Assembly: GCF_017471675.1 (NCBI RefSeq)
Contig: NZ_JAFUSK010000057.1
Coordinates: forward strand, 1 to 32,547
Length of the DNA stretch: 32,547 nt
Source: Pseudobutyrivibrio sp.
GTDB lineage: Bacteria; Bacillota; Clostridia; Lachnospirales; Lachnospiraceae
Reading direction: 5' to 3'
A program made the translations under genes and the position numbers. The notes below the pieces were generated by a model. The model had not been told where the DNA came from. It did not search any database and saw nothing but the letters and a program-made list of their open reading frames with translations. Of the stretch, positions 23,745-31,280 are shown piece after piece. Every line of letters starts with the position of its first letter. Position 1 is the first letter of the stretch.

Positions 23745-24557
23745 TTAATCTTCTTTACATAATTCCCAAAATGTTACAGCTGACGCTGCTGCAACATTTA
23801 AAGAATCCACTCCGTGATGCATAGGAATAATGGTGACATAATCGCTTGCATCAATTGTCTCCTGTTTAATCCCTGTGCTTTCTGTGCCAAATATAACAGC
23901 AAGCTTTTCCTGCTGCTTTAATGCAGGGGCAGAAAGCGGAATGGCATTATCCTTTAGTGCCATAGAAACTACAGCAAATCCGTTTTTATGAAGAACGCTC
24001 ACGTAATCTGAACCCTTATCAAAATATGTCCATGGCACCTGAAAAACTGTACCCATAGCAACACGGGCAGCACGCCTATAAAATGGGTCTGCACTGTCAT
24101 GAGTAAGAATGATTCCATCTACCCCAAGTGCTGCTGCAGACCTGAATATTGCCCCCACATTGGTAGGATTCATAACATCCTCTAAAATGGCAATTCTTTT
24201 TGAAGACTGTAACAGGCTTTCTACATCAGGAAGGCTAGGGCGATGGCAGGCTGCAAGCACTCCACGTGTCAGATTAAAGCCTGTTATTTTATTGATTACA
24301 TTAAGCTCTGCCACAAAAATATCTACATCATCATCTACGTGAGACAATAATTCTGTAACCACTTCTGATTCGTAAGCCTTTTCCTCAACAAGAAATGCTA
24401 TAGGCTCTGCCCCCCTATCAAGGGCCCTTTTTATTACCTCAGGGGTCTCTGCTATAAAAACCCCAGGCTTTGGCTCATAGTAATGGTAAAGCTGAGCCTC
24501 ATTATATTTTGTAAAAATATCTACCCTTGAATCATCTATACTATCTATCTTAATCAA
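23745..24557 (-). CDS. SpoU/TrmH-family rRNA or tRNA 2'-O-methyltransferase
   Basis: This 270-residue protein has an N-terminal substrate-binding part (about 1-105) and a SPOUT methyltransferase domain. The three knotted-fold motifs are visible: EDVMNPTNVGAIFRSAAALG (motif 1), VIFGTESTGIKQE (motif 2), and TIIPMHHGVDSLNVAAASAV (motif 3, cofactor loop). It should methylate a ribose 2'-OH in rRNA or tRNA. The exact nucleotide cannot be told. The start is TTG at 24557, chosen because AGGAG lies 6 nt upstream and no suitable ATG exists. It follows the DUF815 ATPase by 12 nt and is the last gene before the terminator. Confidence 0.9.
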   Translation of the reverse strand: MIKIDSIDDSRVDIFTKYNEAQLYHYYEPKPGVFIAETPEVIKRALDRGAEPIAFLVEEKAYESEVVTELLSHVDDDVDIFVAELNVINKITGFNLTRGVLAACHRPSLPDVESLLQSSKRIAILEDVMNPTNVGAIFRSAAALGVDGIILTHDSADPFYRRAARVAMGTVFQVPWTYFDKGSDYVSVLHKNGFAVVSMALKDNAIPLSAPALKQQEKLAVIFGTESTGIKQETIDASDYVTIIPMHHGVDSLNVAAASAVTFWELCKED

Positions 24558-24569
24558 TATTTACTCCTA

Positions 24570-25877
24570 TTATTTCTGTTCACCCATAATATGATAAATG
24601 AACTGCTGGGCTGTTCTTCCTGAAAGGCCGCCCTGCTCCATTTCCCATATCTTAGCCTTAGCTACAAGCTCTTCCTCTGGCATAGTAATACCAACTCTCT
24701 TTGCAAGGCCAAGAACTATTTCGATATACTCCTTTTGCATAGGCTTGGTGTAGCTGATGGTCATTCCAAATCTATGAACTAAGGACAGCTTCTCCTCCAC
24801 AGTGTCAGAGTGATGTCTGTCATTAGAATTATCCTGGTCATTTCTATCGTTCCATGTTTCCTTAATCAGATGACGACGATTAGATGTGGCATAGATTAAG
24901 ATGTTATCAGGCTTTGTTTCCACACCGCCTTCAATAACAGCCTTAAGGAATTTGTACTCAATCTCATGCTCCTCGAAGGATAAATCATCCATGTAAATGA
25001 TATATTTGTAATTCCTGTTTTTGATGCTGGCAATTATCTTTGATAGATATTTAAACTGATGCTTGTAAATCTCTATCATGCGAAGTCCACTATCATAATA
25101 CTGATTTACAATAGCCTTGATGCTGGTGGATTTACCTGTGCCACTGTCACCAAAAAGAAGCACATTGTTAGCCTTTTTGCCAGAAACAAAGCTTTCAGTG
25201 TTAGAAATCAACTGCTCCTTTTGGTATTCATAGCCTATTAAATCATCCAGTACTACTTCGTCCATATTGTTAATCGGCACAAACTTAATATCGTTAAAGC
25301 CTGTCTCCTCAATACGAAATGCCTTGTTAAGGCCAAACATTCCAACGCCGTATGCCTTATAAAAATCCGTAATTACGTTAAAGAATTCCTTTTCATCTGC
25401 GCAAGCCTCCAGCTCCTTAGAAAGCTTTCTAACCTTTGCTGACACATTGCGGTTATACATCTGCTGATTTTTCTTAACTGCACTGTAGCTTGAAAATACA
25501 CTAAAGGATTCAATGCCTAATTCCTTTTCAAGGGAAGAAAAGTCATAATCGAAAAGCTCCTTTAAAATCCTAAAATCATTCTCCACCAAATGATTAACAG
25601 AACCTGGCTTTACATCGGTCTTTTCTGTAACAAGAGAAAACGGATTCTCGTTCATTATTATGTAGAAGGTCAGATAATTATGCCAAAGATTTTCGTCAAA
25701 GCCATAATCAGTTGCAAGCATAAGCAGCTGCTTTGATATAGCGTTAATCTGCCTTGTAAGCTCACGCTTGTTATAATCACCAGATTCAACTTCATCTATT
25801 GCGCGCCCTAGCTTATAAAGAATGCTATCCTCTGATAAATCACCATACATTAACAATCTTGAAATCTTGTCGTACAT
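24570..25877 (-). CDS. DUF815-family AAA ATPase
   Basis: The protein has 435 residues. The N-terminal half (1-205) is helical and unremarkable. An AAA-type ATPase follows with Walker A GDSGTGKST (residues 243-251), Walker B YIIYMDDLSF (Asp298, Asp299), the sensor-1-like IYATSNRRHL, and a C-terminal lid containing GLSGRTAQQFI. This layout and the DD-LSF sequence match the DUF815 family, whose function is unknown to me. AGGAGG precedes the ATG. It sits between aguB (32 nt) and the RNA methyltransferase (12 nt), so it is probably co-transcribed with polyamine genes, though a functional link is not shown. Confidence 0.85.
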   Translation of the reverse strand: MYDKISRLLMYGDLSEDSILYKLGRAIDEVESGDYNKRELTRQINAISKQLLMLATDYGFDENLWHNYLTFYIIMNENPFSLVTEKTDVKPGSVNHLVENDFRILKELFDYDFSSLEKELGIESFSVFSSYSAVKKNQQMYNRNVSAKVRKLSKELEACADEKEFFNVITDFYKAYGVGMFGLNKAFRIEETGFNDIKFVPINNMDEVVLDDLIGYEYQKEQLISNTESFVSGKKANNVLLFGDSGTGKSTSIKAIVNQYYDSGLRMIEIYKHQFKYLSKIIASIKNRNYKYIIYMDDLSFEEHEIEYKFLKAVIEGGVETKPDNILIYATSNRRHLIKETWNDRNDQDNSNDRHHSDTVEEKLSLVHRFGMTISYTKPMQKEYIEIVLGLAKRVGITMPEEELVAKAKIWEMEQGGLSGRTAQQFIYHIMGEQK

Positions 25878-25909
25878 AATCTGCCTCCTAAATTTATCCT
25901 TACTGACTG

Positions 25910-26785
25910 CTATACTAAAATATCACCATAACATTCTGGTCTTCTATCTCTAAACAATCCCCAGCTTAATCTGTTAGCTGCTATCTCATCCAAGTCATAG
26001 GTGTGAATAAGAATCTCTTCCTTATCACGTGAAGCTGTCTCAAGCAGCTCACCTGTCTCATCAGTCATAAATGAGCTGCCATAGAAATTAAGGCTTGATG
26101 ACTGCATAGCATTTTCCTTACAAGGCTCCACACTTTCTAAGCCAATGCGATTAGCTGCAATAACAGGCATCAGGTTGCTTCCTGCATGACCTTGCATGCA
26201 ACGTCTCCAATGTGACATGCTATCGCACTCAATAATAGGCTCGCTGCCTATAGCTGTTGGGTAGAAAAGAAGCTCAGCTCCTTGAACTGCCATGGCACGT
26301 GCTGTTTCAGGGAACCACTGGTCCCAGCAAATGCCTACACCGATAGTGCCATATTTTGTTTCCCAAACCTTAAAGCCTGTGTTGCCAGGTGTGAAATAGA
26401 ACTTCTCCTGATAGAAATGGTCGTCAGGAATATGGGTCTTTCTGTATACCCCAAGGACTGTTCCATCGGCATCTATCACTGCTACAGAATTATAAAGGAC
26501 ATTCACATCCTTCTCATAAAAGCTAACAGGGATAACTACTGATAATTCCTTGGCAAGCTTTTTGAAATGATTTACGGCATCATTTTCTTCTACTGATTTG
26601 GCAAAATCATAGTATTCGTATCTGCGCTCCTGGCAAAAGTACTGACGTTCAAAAAGCTCAGGAAGAAGAATAATCTGTGCCCCCTTAGAGGCAGCCTCGC
26701 GAACCATTTTGTCTGCTTTTTCAATATTTTCTGAAAGGATTGTTGAGCAGCTCATCTGAATGGCTGCAACTGTTATTTTTCTCAT
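25910..26785 (-). CDS. aguB: N-carbamoylputrescine amidase
   Basis: The protein has 291 residues and belongs to the nitrilase superfamily. It converts N-carbamoylputrescine to putrescine, CO2 and ammonia. The catalytic triad is visible: Glu43 (LLPELFE), Lys116 (VYRKTHIPDD) and Cys153 (VGICWDQWFPE). The DDHFYQEKFYFTPG stretch and the C-terminal RRPECYG agree with plant and bacterial carbamoylputrescine amidases. The start ATG overlaps the aguA stop by four bases (ATGA). Its GAGGTG ribosome site lies inside a palindromic repeat element that also codes the end of AguA. Confidence 0.95.
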   Translation of the reverse strand: MRKITVAAIQMSCSTILSENIEKADKMVREAASKGAQIILLPELFERQYFCQERRYEYYDFAKSVEENDAVNHFKKLAKELSVVIPVSFYEKDVNVLYNSVAVIDADGTVLGVYRKTHIPDDHFYQEKFYFTPGNTGFKVWETKYGTIGVGICWDQWFPETARAMAVQGAELLFYPTAIGSEPIIECDSMSHWRRCMQGHAGSNLMPVIAANRIGLESVEPCKENAMQSSSLNFYGSSFMTDETGELLETASRDKEEILIHTYDLDEIAANRLSWGLFRDRRPECYGDILV

Positions 26786-27930
26786 AATTTCACCTCATCC
26801 GTCAGCTTCGCTGACACCTTCCCCTCAAGGGGAAGGCTATTTGGGATTTGTTGGGTGATGCAGTGTATGTTGCCACCACCCACGATAATTGCTCTTGCAT
26901 AGATTGGATAAATCTTTCTATCAGGGAAAAGGCTGCTAAGTAGCTTTACTGCCCCTTCGTCGTTTTCGTCATCAAACTGAGGTACAATAACTCCTCCATT
27001 TGATATGTAGAAATTAACGTAGCTGGCAGCTAAGCGCTCACCTACTTCTCTTACATCTTCTCCCTCTTCAAACTCATAGCCTTCTAATTCCTCAGCTGTA
27101 ATACAAACAGGATTCTGTGGAATTAGCATTTTATGAACTATAAATGGTCTGCCTTTTGCATCTACTTCACTTTCTAGTACCTTAAGACAGGCCATGCTCA
27201 TCTGGTATTGTGGGTCTGCCTCATTATCTGTCCAGGCAAGCACCACCTCGGCAGGGCCTACAAAAGCACATACGTTATCCACATGCTCGTTGGTCTCATC
27301 ATTATATATTCCACTAGGAAGCCAGATAATCTTGCCCACTCCAAGATATTCCTTTAGCTTTTCTTCTATCTGAAGCTTAGTAAGTGAAGGATTTCTGCCA
27401 CCACTAAGTAGGCAGGCTTCCGTAACAATCAGTGTGCCTTCACCATCGCTATGAATACTGCCTCCCTCTAACACAAAAGGATGAGCGTCATAATAATCCA
27501 TTCCCAGCTCGTTGCAGATTAAAGCTGCTGCCGCATCATCCCTATCCCAGTGGGCATACAGGCCGTCGTAATCTCCGCCCCAGGCGTTGAACTGCCAATC
27601 TATACCTCGCACTTCACTTCCATTTACCACACAGGTAGGGCCTACATCCCTGGCCCAGGCATCATCTGTAGGAATGCAGATAGGATGAACATGTTCATCA
27701 TCCTTAAACTCATCCCTAACCTCATTTATATGAGCCTCATCTGACAGCATCCAAAGCTCTTCGCTTTCTGCAATAGCACGGGCAATCCGAGAAAATACCT
27801 GCTTTGCTTCAACAGCCCCATTTGGCCATGAGCCAGGTCTAATAGGCCATATCATCACTGTGCCTTTGTGAGGCGAATACTCAGCAGGCATATAAAATTT
27901 GTCTTTACTTGGTGTACTGTTTATTTTCAT
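26782..27930 (-). CDS. aguA: Agmatine deiminase
   Basis: This 382-residue enzyme of the guanidino-group-modifying fold converts agmatine to N-carbamoylputrescine and ammonia. Typical segments are MPAEYSPHKGTVMIWPIRPGSWP, DDAWARDVGPTCVVN, LEGGSIHSDGEGTL, NDETNEHVDNVCAFV, and the catalytic Cys357 in GGGNIHCITQQIP. The family usually ends soon after this Cys motif. Here about 17 further residues (NSLPLEGKV and onward) come from a repeat element inserted at the 3' end. The ATG follows nspC by 9 nt without a clear ribosome site. aguB overlaps by 4 nt. Confidence 0.96.
   Translation of the reverse strand: MKINSTPSKDKFYMPAEYSPHKGTVMIWPIRPGSWPNGAVEAKQVFSRIARAIAESEELWMLSDEAHINEVRDEFKDDEHVHPICIPTDDAWARDVGPTCVVNGSEVRGIDWQFNAWGGDYDGLYAHWDRDDAAAALICNELGMDYYDAHPFVLEGGSIHSDGEGTLIVTEACLLSGGRNPSLTKLQIEEKLKEYLGVGKIIWLPSGIYNDETNEHVDNVCAFVGPAEVVLAWTDNEADPQYQMSMACLKVLESEVDAKGRPFIVHKMLIPQNPVCITAEELEGYEFEEGEDVREVGERLAASYVNFYISNGGVIVPQFDDENDEGAVKLLSSLFPDRKIYPIYARAIIVGGGNIHCITQQIPNSLPLEGKVSAKLTDEVKL
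26791..26837. repeat. Palindromic interspersed repeat fused into the end of aguA
   Basis: On the plus strand CACCTCATCC is followed by hairpin GTCAGC-TTC-GCTGAC (26801-26815), and then by CCTTCCCC-TCAA-GGGGAAGG (26817-26836). I recognise this two-hairpin layout as a type of dispersed repeat common in clostridial gut genomes (general knowledge, not searched). It encodes the last residues of AguA in frame and supplies GAGGTG, the ribosome site of aguB. Confidence 0.75.
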
Positions 27931-27939
27931 AATACGTAT

Positions 27940-29091
27940 TTACGATAATCGATTTTTAAAATCCTCATAGTCAAATTTCTTTACCAGTTCCATATCTCCA
28001 TTATCACGAAGAAGATAGATGCTAGGAAGTGGTATACCATTAAAGGTGTTATTCTTAACCATGGAATAGATTGCCATATCCTCAAATATTAACCTATCCC
28101 CTACCTTTATCTCATGATCAAAGGAATAATCACCTATTATATCTCCTGCCAGGCAAGTATAGGAGCTTAGCCTGTATTCATAAGGCTTATGGCCCCATTC
28201 TCCTGAATCCATAAGAGGTGGACGATATGGCATTTCCAGAACATCAGGCATGTGGCATGCTGCAGAGCCATCTAAAATAAGTGTCTTGATTCCATTATCT
28301 ACTATATCAAGAACCTCTGTGACAAAATATCCCGCATTAAGGGCGATAGCCTCTCCCGGCTCCAAATACACTGTAAGGTCATATTGAGCCTTAATATCTT
28401 TTACAAGCCTAATTAATCTATCCACATCATAGTCAGCCCTTGTGATATGATGTCCACCACCCATGTTAAGCCATTTCATCTGTGATAGATATTTACCAAA
28501 TTTCTCCTTAAATGCTATCAGGGTAGTTTCCAAATCATCTGAATTCTGCTCGCATAGTGTATGAAAATGTAATCCATTGACACCATCTAACACACTAGCA
28601 TCCTTTGAAAGTGCCTCATCAAGAGCTGCTATAGTAACTCCAAGGCGAGAACCTGCAGCACATGGGTCATATATTGCGTGGTCCCCCTGGGTAGAACACT
28701 CAGGGTTTACCCTAAGACCAATCTCCACTCCAGCATCAAGGCAGATAGACTTGTATTTCATTAACTGTGCCACAGAGTTAAAAATGATATGGTCGCAGAT
28801 TTTTACAAGCTCATCCATATCTGCAGCCTTATAGGCTGGAGCAAATACATGATTTTCCTTGCACATTTCCTCTTTTCCAAGACGGGCTTCGTAAATGCCA
28901 CTTGCTGTAGTGCCGGCCAGATACTCACCAATAAGTGGGTATACAACAAAATTAGAGAATGCCTTTTGGGCCAGCAGTATTTTACAGCTGGCCTCCTCTT
29001 GCACTCTCTTTAAAATCTTAAGATTATCAATTAGCTTCCCCTCATCAATAACATAGGATGGGGTCTCTATACTATATAATTTTGACAGCAT
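27940..29091 (-). CDS. nspC: Carboxynorspermidine/carboxyspermidine decarboxylase
   Basis: This 383-residue PLP enzyme of the alanine-racemase fold decarboxylates carboxyspermidine to spermidine. The PLP lysine is K43 in LLAQKAFSNF. Further features are GLRVNPECS, GLHFHTLCEQ, MGGGHHITRADYD, the phosphate-binding YLEPGEAIALNAG, and DGSAACHMPDVLEMPYRPP near the cross-subunit site. The specific CHMPDVLE and PPL sequences distinguish it from diaminopimelate and ornithine decarboxylases. AGAGGG precedes the ATG. It follows its pathway partner, the synthase, by 15 nt. Whether its natural substrate is carboxyspermidine, carboxynorspermidine or carboxyaminopropylagmatine cannot be read from sequence. 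Confidence 0.94.
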   Translation of the reverse strand: MLSKLYSIETPSYVIDEGKLIDNLKILKRVQEEASCKILLAQKAFSNFVVYPLIGEYLAGTTASGIYEARLGKEEMCKENHVFAPAYKAADMDELVKICDHIIFNSVAQLMKYKSICLDAGVEIGLRVNPECSTQGDHAIYDPCAAGSRLGVTIAALDEALSKDASVLDGVNGLHFHTLCEQNSDDLETTLIAFKEKFGKYLSQMKWLNMGGGHHITRADYDVDRLIRLVKDIKAQYDLTVYLEPGEAIALNAGYFVTEVLDIVDNGIKTLILDGSAACHMPDVLEMPYRPPLMDSGEWGHKPYEYRLSSYTCLAGDIIGDYSFDHEIKVGDRLIFEDMAIYSMVKNNTFNGIPLPSIYLLRDNGDMELVKKFDYEDFKNRLS

Positions 29092-29106
29092 TTTTCCCTC
29101 TCAAAA

Positions 29107-30366
29107 TTAATCTACAAGAACAGGATTTTCTACAACCTGCCATGGCAAGCCCCACTTGTTAAGTGCTTCCATGTATGGGTCTGGATCAAACTCATCTGTT
29201 GTAAATACACCAGGCTGCTTCCACTGGCCTGTAACTACCATCATAGCACCAATCATAGCTGGCACACCTGTTGTGTAGCTTATAGCCTGTGAGCCAACCT
29301 CTTTGTAGCATTCCTGGTGGTCGCATACATTGTAGATGTAGATTGAACGCTCCTTACCATCCTTGATACCTGTGAAAATACAACCGATATTTGTCTTACC
29401 AACTGTACGAGGTCCAAGTGATGCAGGGTCTGGTAACAATGCCTTTAAGAACTGAATTGGCACGATTTCCTGTCCGTTAAAGTTGATTGGAGTAGTGCTA
29501 AGCATACCTACATTTTCAAGACAATTCATGTGTGTAAGGTAGCTTTGTCCAAATGTCATGAAGAAACGGATTCTCTTAACCTCTGGCATGTTGCGACCAA
29601 GAGCCTCAATTTCCTCATGGTGAAGAAGATACATATCCTTCTTGCCAACTCCATCAAAATCGTACTCTCTCTTGATGCTCATTGCAGGTATCTCTACCCA
29701 CTTACCATTTTCCATATAAGAACCTGGAGCAGAAACCTCACGAAGGTTAATCTCTGGGTTAAAGTTGGTAGCAAATGGATAACCATGGTCACCACCATTG
29801 CAATCAAGAATATCTATTGTATGAATCTCATCGAAGTAATGCTTCTTAGCATAAGCTGCAAAAACGCTTGTTACACCTGGGTCAAAGCCTGTTCCAAGAA
29901 GTGCTGTAAGACCAGCATCCTTAAACTTGTCCTCATAAGCCCACTGCCAGCTATAATCAAAATATGCGCTAAAGCCTAATTCCTTGCAGCGCTTCTCATA
30001 GATAGCGCGCCACTTAGGGTCATCTGTGTCCTCTGGCTCGTAGTTTGCTGTATCAATATAATGAACACCTGCTGCAAGACATGCATCCATAATAGTAAGG
30101 TCCTGATAAGGAAGTGCTACGTTAAGCACTGCATCTGGAGCATAATCCTTAATAAGCTTTGTAAGTGCCTCTACATCATCTGCATCAATCTGTGCTGTCT
30201 TGATAACTGTCTTTGTAGTGCCTTCAAGCTTTTCCTTCATTGCCTCGCACTTTGATACTGTGCGGCTTGCAATCATAATCTCCTCAAATACATCACTGTT
30301 CTGGCAGCACTTAGATATTGCAACCTGTGCTACTCCACCACATCCAATAATTAATAATCTTGCCAT
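29107..30366 (-). CDS. Carboxyspermidine dehydrogenase (saccharopine dehydrogenase family)
   Basis: The protein has 419 residues. An N-terminal Rossmann fold has LLIIGCGGVAQVAISKC (NADPH site), followed by VLNVALPYQDLTIMDACLAAGVHYIDTANYE and LLGTGFDPGVTSVFAAYAKKHYFD. This is the pattern of the Lys1-like carboxynorspermidine synthase group. It condenses L-aspartate semialdehyde with a diamine (putrescine or, in some bacteria, agmatine) and reduces the imine. Its place directly before nspC, and with speA, aguA and aguB, makes carboxyspermidine the likely product. GAGGAG precedes the ATG. It lies 14 nt after speE. Confidence 0.93.
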   Translation of the reverse strand: MARLLIIGCGGVAQVAISKCCQNSDVFEEIMIASRTVSKCEAMKEKLEGTTKTVIKTAQIDADDVEALTKLIKDYAPDAVLNVALPYQDLTIMDACLAAGVHYIDTANYEPEDTDDPKWRAIYEKRCKELGFSAYFDYSWQWAYEDKFKDAGLTALLGTGFDPGVTSVFAAYAKKHYFDEIHTIDILDCNGGDHGYPFATNFNPEINLREVSAPGSYMENGKWVEIPAMSIKREYDFDGVGKKDMYLLHHEEIEALGRNMPEVKRIRFFMTFGQSYLTHMNCLENVGMLSTTPINFNGQEIVPIQFLKALLPDPASLGPRTVGKTNIGCIFTGIKDGKERSIYIYNVCDHQECYKEVGSQAISYTTGVPAMIGAMMVVTGQWKQPGVFTTDEFDPDPYMEALNKWGLPWQVVENPVLVD

Positions 30367-30380
30367 TTATTCTCTCCTCA

Positions 30381-31268
30381 TTAATCTATATTTTCTTTGC
30401 TTTCTTTTTTCGCTGCACGCTCTTCTTCCTCAAGCAAATCCTCCACGTACTTAGGTAGCATGAAAGCCCCTTTATGTAGATTTGTTGTGTAATACCAGGT
30501 CTTAAGCTTTCTTTCCTTCCAACGCTTTGCGTCTAAATCCTTAAGGGGATGATACTTCTTGGAAGCGAAGCCAAACATCCAATAGCCTGATGGACAGGTA
30601 GGAATATTAGCCTGGTATACTCTATTGATAGGAAAGCTCTTGTAAGCTTTACGATGCATAGCCCTAAAGGCTTCCTCGTCCTCATCATAGAAAGGACTGC
30701 CATGCTGATATACCATAATACCATCTTCCTTTAAGGCTCTATAGCAGCTGCCGTAAAACTCTCTTGTAAAAAGACCTTCCGCATAGCCAAATGGGTCTGT
30801 GGTATCGTTAATAATAAGATCATATTTGTCCCTACATCTACGCAAGAAACGTAAACCATCCATGTGAGTGACTGTTACCCTGTCATCATCAAAGCCCTTA
30901 GCTGTCTCTGGGAAAAATTTTTTACTTATCTCAAGAAACATTTCATCCTGCTCTACCACATCTATGTGTTCAATCTCAGGATACTCAGTGAGGACTCTGG
31001 CAACACCGCCATCGCCTCCACCTATAATCAGCACCTCCTTGACATTAGGATGCACAGCCATAGGCACATGAACAATCATTTCGTTATAAATAAATTCATC
31101 AGCCTCTGAAAAAATGATTTCGCCATCAAGAACAATCATTTTACCAAGCTCTTGAGTATCAAAAACATCAATACGCTGATACTCACTTTGGGCGCTGTAA
31201 AGCTGCTTGTTAACACGGATGCTTGTCTTTACATGCTCCGTCTCCATCTGTGAAAACCAAAAATCCAT
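30381..31268 (-). CDS. speE: Spermidine synthase-like aminopropyltransferase
   Basis: This 295-residue protein has the N-terminal beta part (MDFWFSQMETEHVKTSIRV) and a class I methyltransferase-like fold: EVLIIGGGDGGVARVL (nucleotide loop), HIDVVEQDEMFLEISKKFF, DGLRFL, and the active-site block IINDTTDPFGYAEGLFTREFY. It would transfer an aminopropyl group from decarboxylated SAM to a polyamine. The C-terminus is Lys/Glu rich. GGAG lies 7 nt before the ATG. No SAM decarboxylase gene is in view, and the neighbouring genes make spermidine without decarboxylated SAM, so its donor and acceptor here are open questions. It follows speA by 12 nt. Confidence 0.94.
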   Translation of the reverse strand: MDFWFSQMETEHVKTSIRVNKQLYSAQSEYQRIDVFDTQELGKMIVLDGEIIFSEADEFIYNEMIVHVPMAVHPNVKEVLIIGGGDGGVARVLTEYPEIEHIDVVEQDEMFLEISKKFFPETAKGFDDDRVTVTHMDGLRFLRRCRDKYDLIINDTTDPFGYAEGLFTREFYGSCYRALKEDGIMVYQHGSPFYDEDEEAFRAMHRKAYKSFPINRVYQANIPTCPSGYWMFGFASKKYHPLKDLDAKRWKERKLKTWYYTTNLHKGAFMLPKYVEDLLEEEERAAKKESKENID

Positions 31269-31280
31269 TACATTTCTCCA

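Noticed and set aside
26791-26837. Rho-independent terminator between aguA and aguB
   Set aside because: The hairpins lie within coding sequence, no U-run follows, and aguB overlaps aguA, so termination here is unlikely.
29530-29979. Plus-strand frame of 149 codons
   Set aside because: It is fully antisense to the carboxyspermidine dehydrogenase gene, with shadow-like composition.
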